NCBI RefSeq assembly: GCF_000633255.1
Contig: NZ_AYMJ01000031.1
Coordinates: 310,001 to 374,000 of the forward strand
Reading direction: 5' to 3'
Origin: Pseudomonas sp. H1h
GTDB lineage: Bacteria; Pseudomonadota; Gammaproteobacteria; Pseudomonadales; Pseudomonadaceae
DNA: 64,000 nt
Below the pieces are notes generated by a model. It did no database searches, was not told where the DNA came from, and saw only the letters and a program-made list of their open reading frames with translations. The translations under genes were made by a program, and so were the position numbers. Of the stretch, positions 60,051-64,000 are shown one piece after another. Every line of letters starts with the position of its first letter. Positions within the stretch are counted from its first letter, which is position 1.

Positions 60051-61019
60051 ATGATCGTTGACCGTCAAGGCAGGCGTTTTCGCAATTTGCGCATCAGCCT
60101 GACTTCAGCCTGCAATTACGCCTGTACCTACTGCGTGCCCAACGGCAAGCGGCTGGTGGCTGCGCAGGACGAACTGTCGGCCGAGGCCATGGCACGCGGC
60201 GTAGCCTATCTGATCGAAGCTGCCGGTATCGAGCGCTTGCGCATCACCGGCGGTGAGCCGCTGGTCAGCCCCAAACTCGAGTCTTTCATGAGCGCCGTCG
60301 GCAAGATGGGCCTGGAAGACATCAGCCTGACCACCAACGGTCAACTTCTGGCGAAGAAGCTGCCGCTGCTGGTGGACGCCGGTCTGCGCCGGATCAATGT
60401 GTCCCTCGATACCCTCGACGCCGGTGCGTTCCGCAGCATCGCCCGTGGCGGCGATCTGGCGACCGTGCTCGATGGCATGGACCAGGCGAAGGCGGCGGGG
60501 CTGAAGATCAAGGTCAACATGGTGCCATTGCGCGGGCAGAACCTGGATCAGGTAATGCCGCTGCTCGATTACTGCCTTGAGCGTGGTTACGAGTTGCGCT
60601 TCATCGAGTTGATGCGCATGGGCCATCTGGCGACCGACTCCAATGCCTTCCTGCAACAGTTCGTCAGCCTGCAGCAATTGCTGAGCCTGATTGGCGAGCG
60701 CTACGAATACGCTCAGGCAGATGCGCCGGTGGACGCCACGGCCGTGCGTTATGCGATCCCGGGCGTTGGTCATTTCGGCGTGATCGCCAACGAAAGCGTG
60801 CCGTTCTGCAGAACCTGCTCGCGTTTGCGCCTGTCGTCGACCGGCTGGCTGCATGGCTGCCTGTCGTCGAGCAACCGCCACTATGTCGGCGACCTGCTCG
60901 ACAAACCGCGCCATCAGGCATTGCCGGCGTTGCAGCGTTTGCTGGTCAAGGCGTTGGGCGACAAGCAGGAAGTGGCGTTCTCCGGCGGCGCAACCATCAT
61001 GAAAATCATCGGCGGCTGA
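60051..61019 (+). CDS. moaA: GTP 3',8-cyclase MoaA
   Basis: A 322-residue radical-SAM enzyme for the first step of molybdopterin synthesis. The N-terminal 4Fe-4S ligands are Cys21, Cys25 and Cys28 (CNYACTYC), the C-terminal cluster Cys253, Cys256 and Cys270, and the C-terminal Gly-Gly ending is present. ATG 60051 follows ggag. No moaB/C/D/E is adjacent, so this is an isolated copy; pseudomonads often have a second one. It would supply the cofactor for the Mo-hydroxylase operon at 36.9-41.2 kb. Confidence 0.92.
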   Translation: MIVDRQGRRFRNLRISLTSACNYACTYCVPNGKRLVAAQDELSAEAMARGVAYLIEAAGIERLRITGGEPLVSPKLESFMSAVGKMGLEDISLTTNGQLLAKKLPLLVDAGLRRINVSLDTLDAGAFRSIARGGDLATVLDGMDQAKAAGLKIKVNMVPLRGQNLDQVMPLLDYCLERGYELRFIELMRMGHLATDSNAFLQQFVSLQQLLSLIGERYEYAQADAPVDATAVRYAIPGVGHFGVIANESVPFCRTCSRLRLSSTGWLHGCLSSSNRHYVGDLLDKPRHQALPALQRLLVKALGDKQEVAFSGGATIMKIIGG

Positions 61020-61028
61020 TCAGCCACT

Positions 61029-61090
61029 TTCGCGAGCAGGCTCGCTCCCACCTTGGAATGCGTTCTCCTGTGGGAGCGAGCCTGCTCGCG
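61029..61090. repeat. REPIN, tail-to-tail type
   Basis: ttcgcgagcaggctcgctcc and its complement enclose ccttggaatgcgttctcct, almost the same loop as at 29022-29090. Confidence 0.88.
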
Positions 61091-61188
61091 CATGCATTGT
61101 ATAAATCAACGAAGAATCAGAGCTGGCGCAAAAGCTGCATCCAACGGCCATTCGCCGGTTTTCCGTCACCGGCTTCTGGAGGATGAGG

Positions 61189-61794
61189 ATGCGTAGCCTG
61201 GTTTTGCTGCTGGCCGTTTTGGCGCTTGGCGGCTGTATGACTGTCAGCGATATGGCCGAAGGCACTCGCTATCAGATGAGCGACGCGGGGCTGCTGGATC
61301 ACAGCGACAGCCGTCGCGTGAACAACTTCCGCATTCAGCCGGACTCGTTCATCTACATCGCCCAGGGTGCGTTCGCGCCGCCGGGTGGTTCCTACCCGCG
61401 CCCGAACGTGGTCGCCGAAGAAGCCTTCAAAGGTTTCGTCGAGTATTTCCCGATGGTTCGTCGCGCCCGGGCTCCTGAAGGCCTCGATCAGGCGATGGGC
61501 GAAGCTCGTGACGCGGGCGCCCACTATCTGCTGTACACCCGTTTTGCCAAGGCTGATGACCGCATCGGCAACTCCGATGAGTGGCTCGATCAGGAAGCCG
61601 TGGATCGTCTGGGTATCGACGGCGGGGTGATTCAGATCATGTTGATCGAGACCAGCACCCAGTATTTGATTGATACTGCACGGATCAAGAGTCGTGGCGG
61701 TTTACTGACGTTCCACGACAACAAGCCTGAAGACCTGATCGGCCCGCCACTGGCGCAATACGCGCGCAGCCTGCTGGGGATCGGCGACCAATAA
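61189..61794 (+). CDS. DUF4823 lipoprotein
   Basis: A 201-residue lipoprotein: signal peptide with lipobox LGGC at about 14-17, then a soluble domain I recognise as DUF4823 (start VNNFRIQPDSFIYIAQGAF, in parts). The function is unknown. ATG 61189 has ggagg six bases upstream; ATG 61183 is too close to it. It is followed 15 bases later by the DUF1285 gene, probably one operon. Confidence 0.82.
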   Translation: MRSLVLLLAVLALGGCMTVSDMAEGTRYQMSDAGLLDHSDSRRVNNFRIQPDSFIYIAQGAFAPPGGSYPRPNVVAEEAFKGFVEYFPMVRRARAPEGLDQAMGEARDAGAHYLLYTRFAKADDRIGNSDEWLDQEAVDRLGIDGGVIQIMLIETSTQYLIDTARIKSRGGLLTFHDNKPEDLIGPPLAQYARSLLGIGDQ

Positions 61795-61809
61795 ACCAAG
61801 GAGTACGCC

Positions 61810-62370
61810 ATGAGTGGCCCGCAAAAAGCCAATGACCTGTTGGGACAGATCCCCAAAACCAAAGGCCTGCCGCCGGTGCACTTGTGGAACCCGGACTTCT
61901 GCGGCGACATCGACATGCGCATCGCCCGCGACGGCACCTGGTATTACCTGGGCACGCCGATCGGGCGCAAGCCGATGGTCAAGCTGTTCTCCACCATTAT
62001 TCGCCGCGACGGCGATGATTATTTCCTGATTACGCCGGTCGAAAAGGTCGGGATCAAGGTCGACGACGCGCCGTTCGTGGCGATTGCCGTGGAAGTCGAA
62101 GGCGAGGGCGAAGCGCAGTTGCTGCGTTTCACCACCAATGTCGAGGAAACGGCCGAGGCCGGGCCTGAGCACCCGATCCGCGTCGAGATCGACCCGGCGA
62201 CCCAGGAACCCGCGCCTTACGTGCATGTGCGCACTAACCTTGAAGCGCTGATTCACCGCAACGTGTTCTACCAACTGGTGGAACTGGCGGTCAGCCGCGA
62301 AATCGACGGGCAGCGCTGGCTGGGTGTGTGGAGTGGCGGCGAGTTCTTCCGCATCGGCCTCGAACCGTAA
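61810..62370 (+). CDS. DUF1285 protein
   Basis: A 186-residue cytosolic protein with the DUF1285 pattern (PPVHLWNPDFCGDIDMRI, then ARDGTWYYLGTPIGRKPMVKLF in two halves). Structures of the family show two small beta domains; the function is unknown. aaggag precedes ATG. It is downstream of the DUF4823 lipoprotein. Confidence 0.87.
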   Translation: MSGPQKANDLLGQIPKTKGLPPVHLWNPDFCGDIDMRIARDGTWYYLGTPIGRKPMVKLFSTIIRRDGDDYFLITPVEKVGIKVDDAPFVAIAVEVEGEGEAQLLRFTTNVEETAEAGPEHPIRVEIDPATQEPAPYVHVRTNLEALIHRNVFYQLVELAVSREIDGQRWLGVWSGGEFFRIGLEP

Positions 62371-62382
62371 TACACATCCAAC

Positions 62383-62471
62383 TGTGGGAGGGGGCTTGCT
62401 CCCGAAGGCGGTGTAACAGTCACCCTACATATTGACTGATGCACGGCTTCGGGAGCAAGCCCCCTCCCACA
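62383..62471. repeat. REPIN, divergent REP subfamily
   Basis: Arms tgtgggagggggcttgctcc / ggagcaagccccctcccaca. The core gggggcttgctccc differs from the gcgagcctgctcgc core of the other REPs in the window, so it is another REP class. Confidence 0.88.
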
Positions 62472-62500
62472 TTGATTTATGGGCAACTTCAAAATCTGAT

Positions 62501-62520
62501 TTGACTCTCAATCATATGAT
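62501..62520 (+). promoter_or_regulatory. possible promoter and operator of the GntR gene
   Basis: ttgact (-35-like, 62501-62506) is followed by the perfect 10-base palindrome atcatatgat at 62511-62520 in the spacer. This would suit autorepression by the dimeric GntR protein encoded 42 bases downstream. Confidence 0.4.
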
Positions 62521-62561
62521 CATTAGCGTGAACACCCATCGCGAACCGCTTTGAGGTTTCC

Positions 62562-63278
62562 ATGTCCAGCAGCTTTCATGCATCAACGGTTGATTGGCTG
62601 GGCGGCTGGATCGCCGCCGGCCAGGTCAAACCGGGGCAGGCGATCAAGGTCGAGGCGGATCTGGGTCTGCAACTGGGTGTCAGCCGCACGGTGATCCGCG
62701 AAGCGATCAAGACCCTCGTCGCCAAAGGCATGCTCGAAGTCGGGCCGAAAGTCGGCACCCGGGTACTGCCGGTGCGGCGCTGGAACCTGTTCGATCCGCA
62801 AGTCGTCGGTTGGCTGTCGCGCAATGGCCTGCCTGAAAATTTCGTCGACGACCTGCTCGACCTGCGGCGCACCATCGAACCGATGGCCGTGCGCTGGGCC
62901 TGCGAGCGTGCCAGTCTGGAGCAGATTCAGGCCGTGCAACTGGCGTACAACGCGCTGGAGCGGGCTGTCGACAGCGGCGTCGATTACAACCGTGCCGATC
63001 AGGTCTTCCACGAATGCATTCTGGCGGCCAGTCACAATCAATTCATTGAGCAAATGGTCCCGGCCCTTGGCGCCTTGCTCGCCGTGTCGTTTGAAGTCTC
63101 CGCCGCCGACCCCGACGAATTGCGCCGCACCTTGCCGATCCACAAAGACATGGCCGACGCCATCGCCGCGCGCGATTCTGCACGCGGGGTGTGGGCCTGT
63201 ATGACCCTGATCGATAACGCCGACCTGACGATCAAACGCTTTTACCCAAAGGTGATGGCCGACAAGAGAGCCAGTTGA
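62562..63278 (+). CDS. GntR-family regulator, FadR/FCD subfamily
   Basis: A 238-residue regulator. The N-terminal winged HTH has LQLGVSRTVIREAIKTL at about 33-49; the C-terminal FCD helical bundle has a metal-binding pattern (DLRRTIEP, then DQVFHECI and later HKDMADAI). FCD regulators sense sugar acids or organic acids. It is followed by a lactonase gene in the same direction, suggesting control of an aldonate or sugar-acid catabolic operon that runs out of the window. Confidence 0.9.
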   Translation: MSSSFHASTVDWLGGWIAAGQVKPGQAIKVEADLGLQLGVSRTVIREAIKTLVAKGMLEVGPKVGTRVLPVRRWNLFDPQVVGWLSRNGLPENFVDDLLDLRRTIEPMAVRWACERASLEQIQAVQLAYNALERAVDSGVDYNRADQVFHECILAASHNQFIEQMVPALGALLAVSFEVSAADPDELRRTLPIHKDMADAIAARDSARGVWACMTLIDNADLTIKRFYPKVMADKRAS

Positions 63279-63292
63279 AAACACAGATCCCC

Positions 63293-63380
63293 TGTAGGAG
63301 TGAGCCTGCTCGCGAAGCGGTGTATCAGTCGCAATCAACCTCACTGAGCCACCGCCATCGCGAGCAGGCTCACTCCTACA
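63293..63380. repeat. REPIN (inverted REP pair)
   Basis: Left arm tgtaggagtgagcctgctcg at 63293, right arm ending ctcactcctaca at 63380. It lies between the GntR and lactonase genes, within a probable operon or at its boundary. Confidence 0.9.
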
Positions 63381-63406
63381 GTAAAAACAAGACTCAAGGA
63401 GTTGCC

Positions 63407-64000
63407 ATGTCGTGGACCGCCGTAACCCAACACCGCGCCAAACTCGGAGAAGGCCCGTTCTGGGACGCCCCCACCCAGGCGCTGTACTGGGTCGATATCG
63501 CCGGCCGGCAGGCGCTGCGGCTGATCGGCAACAACGTGCAGATCTGGCAGATGCCCGAGCACGTTTCCGCGTTCATTCCCTGCGTCAGTGGCGATGCACT
63601 GGTGACCCTGAGCAGCGGCGTGTACCGACTGGACCTTGATTCCCCGGGCCTTGAACCACGCCTGACTTTGTTCTGCATTGCCGACCCGCAACCGGGCAAT
63701 CGGCCCAACGAAGCGCGCTGCGACGCTCAGGGTCGGCTGTGGCTTGGCACCATGCAGAACAACATCGGCGAACAGGGCGAAGATCTGCCGATCGTGCGCC
63801 GCTCCGGTGGCTTGTTCCGCATTGATCCAGACCAGCGTGTCACGCCACTGCTGCGCGGTCTGGGGATTCCCAACACGCTGTTGTGGAGCGACGACGGCAC
63901 CACGCTGCTGTTCGGCGACAGCTTCGACGGGACGCTCAACCGCTATTTCATACACACCGACGGCAATCTCGGCAGCCCTGATGTCTGGTACGGTTCAGAC
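63407..64000 (+). CDS. SMP-30/gluconolactonase family protein, N-terminal part (cut by window end)
   Basis: The frame starts at ATG 63407 (aaggag nearby) and is open to the last base; 198 residues are visible. A beta-propeller lactonase: metal-ligand Glu in LGEGPFWD, RPNEARCDAQGRLWLGTM with the Asn ligand, and GIPNTLLWSDDG. It hydrolyses sugar lactones to aldonates. With the upstream FCD regulator it probably opens a sugar-acid pathway. Confidence 0.9.
   Translation, partial: MSWTAVTQHRAKLGEGPFWDAPTQALYWVDIAGRQALRLIGNNVQIWQMPEHVSAFIPCVSGDALVTLSSGVYRLDLDSPGLEPRLTLFCIADPQPGNRPNEARCDAQGRLWLGTMQNNIGEQGEDLPIVRRSGGLFRIDPDQRVTPLLRGLGIPNTLLWSDDGTTLLFGDSFDGTLNRYFIHTDGNLGSPDVWYGSD

Overview
The window is 64 kb of a chromosome from a Pseudomonas, most likely of the P. 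fluorescens group. The evidence is the high GC content, the many REP/REPIN palindromes of the fluorescens type, Pseudomonas-typical orphan families (DUF4892, DUF4823, DUF1285, PA2817-like) and the gene orders comEC-exbB-exbD-lpxK-kdsB-murB and rpmF-plsX-fabD-fabG-acpP-fabF-pabC-mltG-tmk-holB. Most of the window is housekeeping core. I see no insertion sequence, prophage or CRISPR array.

Layout. 1-3.4 kb: two alpha/beta hydrolases (the first cut by the window edge), a DUF4892 protein and an AI-2E/PerM-type permease. 3.5-4.04 kb: a large dispersed repeat followed by a tandem REP array. 4.1-7.05 kb: a cytosolic-looking protein with six EF-hands beside an OmpR-type response regulator and its histidine kinase. 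7.3-13.75 kb: pyrF, a CurA-like reductase, an SDR, a MocR-type regulator and a chemoreceptor, then a second copy of the dispersed repeat plus REP array. 14.4-17.4 kb: an unknown membrane-anchored protein, three tRNA-Glu/tRNA-Gly pairs behind a strong stringent-type promoter, and an unknown lower-GC gene with a TTG start.

17.4-29.7 kb is accessory metabolism. It holds an M20 dipeptidase, a divergently regulated cassette (LysE exporter, 2OG-Fe(II) oxygenase, free-standing AlaX-type tRNA-editing protein, LysR regulator), a PA2817-like protein, FadE, a transglutaminase-like protein, a GST, a two-gene ABC exporter and a DUF2062 protein. 29.8-36.65 kb is the comEC-exbB-exbD-lpxK-trm112-like-kdsB-ptp-murB run, which links DNA uptake, envelope energisation, lipid A and Kdo synthesis, and peptidoglycan. 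36.9-41.2 kb is a four-gene molybdenum hydroxylase operon. 41.4-48.6 kb holds rne with a long structured leader, divergent rluC, a phosphatase, an S49 protease and maf.

48.65-58.9 kb is the ribosome and fatty-acid cluster yceD-rpmF-plsX-fabD-fabG-acpP-fabF-pabC-mltG-tmk-holB-pilZ-tatD. 59.3-64 kb has a TetR regulator, a stand-alone moaA, a DUF4823 lipoprotein, a DUF1285 protein and the start of a probable sugar-acid operon (GntR/FCD regulator, then an SMP-30 lactonase cut by the window end).

The most interesting points are: (1) the AlaX/2OG-oxygenase/LysE/LysR cassette, which reads as a self-contained system to make, export and proofread against a modified amino acid; (2) the EF-hand protein beside a two-component system, both with poly-proline runs; (3) two copies of a composite repeat ending in REP arrays with an exact 72-bp period; and (4) predicted leaderless starts for yceD and possibly rluC.
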